Below, one piece after another: positions 63,903-64,000 of a stretch of 64,000 nt of DNA. How positions within the stretch are numbered: the first letter of the stretch is position 1; every line of letters begins with the position of its first letter. Made by a program: the position numbers and the translations under genes. The stretch is from Hygrophila difformis (taxonomy: Eukaryota; Streptophyta; Magnoliopsida; Lamiales; Acanthaceae). Location of the stretch: NCBI GenBank assembly GCA_030278955.1, contig JAOANR010000010.1:17948444-18012443 (forward strand), written 5' to 3'. The notes beneath the pieces were generated by a model that worked only from the letters and a program-made list of their open reading frames with translations, was not told where the DNA came from and did not search any database.

Positions 63903-64000
63903 TTCAACACTTGACCAAATTTCAGTTGTGGGATTTTAAATCTTTTTCCCATCTTTTTGGATTTTTGTGGGCTATATTATTCTTTTGCCCATCTTTTCAT

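Larger units (their letters stand above)
59123..64000 (-). repeat. Second Athila-like LTR (D2), running off the right edge
   Basis: On the minus strand the LTR ends CTTTTGTCAAAAGTTTCA-like at 59123 and extends to at least 64000. It is collinear with the Athila LTR: end module, GTCAAAAATTGCAG/GCGCACG stretch (about 59850), AGAAAGCA-rich part (60030-60620), tracts near 61000-61900, a repeat block (62072-62541), a 900-bp A/T-rich part, a TATA box (63414-63421), a second repeat block (63498-63902), and the ATGGGAAAAAGAT-type sequence near 63950 that lies about 220 bp inside the Athila LTR. About 200-250 bp of its start are outside the window. No gene is recognised in it. Confidence 0.82.

Overview
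This is a stretch of flowering-plant nuclear DNA, most likely from a eudicot, made almost entirely of nested transposable elements. The evidence is Ty3/gypsy retrotransposons of the Athila, Tat and Tekay/Del lineages, plant-type primer binding sites (tRNA-Asp, initiator tRNA-Met), a CACTA transposon with plant TNPD/TNPA-type coding remnants, Stowaway- and hAT-type miniature elements, and a tRNA-derived SINE. I see no rRNA gene, no functional tRNA gene and no CRISPR. The only candidate host gene is a small unrecognised gene on the minus strand (43453-44142), and a 379-bp hAT element interrupts it.

Layout. (1) 1-25522: a plus-strand Tat element (Tat-1) whose 5' part lies outside the window. Its integrase is split by a complete Athila-like element at 190-20182 (LTRs of 4700 and 4709 bp, TSD GGTGC). 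The Athila element has an open 1986-codon gag-pol and, downstream, an intact two-exon F-box gene. That gene seems to be driven by a degenerate internal copy of the element's own U3. (2) 25546 to about 41135: a decayed CACTA element, itself split by a complete minus-strand Tat element (Tat-2, 26979-39452, TSD ACATG). Both Tat elements carry an antisense multi-exon plant-mobile-domain gene plus a second small antisense ORF with its own TATA box. (3) 41136-51480: AT-rich intergenic DNA with small elements: hAT 43554-43932, Stowaway-like 44394-44653 and 48047-48306, a CACTA-type MITE 48741-48875 and a SINE 49477-49645. (4) 51505-64000: Athila-like LTR remnants on the minus strand, one split by an internally deleted Tekay/Del element (51806-58759, TSD TTCTA). 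A second Athila-like LTR runs from 59123 off the right edge.

The most striking signal is a repeated four-site motif in the Athila LTRs: two half-sites in one direction followed by two in the other (core TGTCGCGGA / TCCGCGACA). It occurs before the TATA box, again 0.6-1.2 kb after it, and a third time just upstream of the F-box gene's TATA box. The related LTR at the right edge has arrays of similar layout at the same two places, but built from an unrelated core (AATTCGAATT). The arrangement seems to be kept while the sequence turns over, which suggests a structural or protein-recognition role.

The gag-pol products would package, reverse-transcribe and integrate the Athila element. The F-box product would be expected to enter an SCF ubiquitin-ligase complex. 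The antisense Tat genes have no assigned role here. All functional statements come from family resemblance and open reading frames; no expression data or database search was available.
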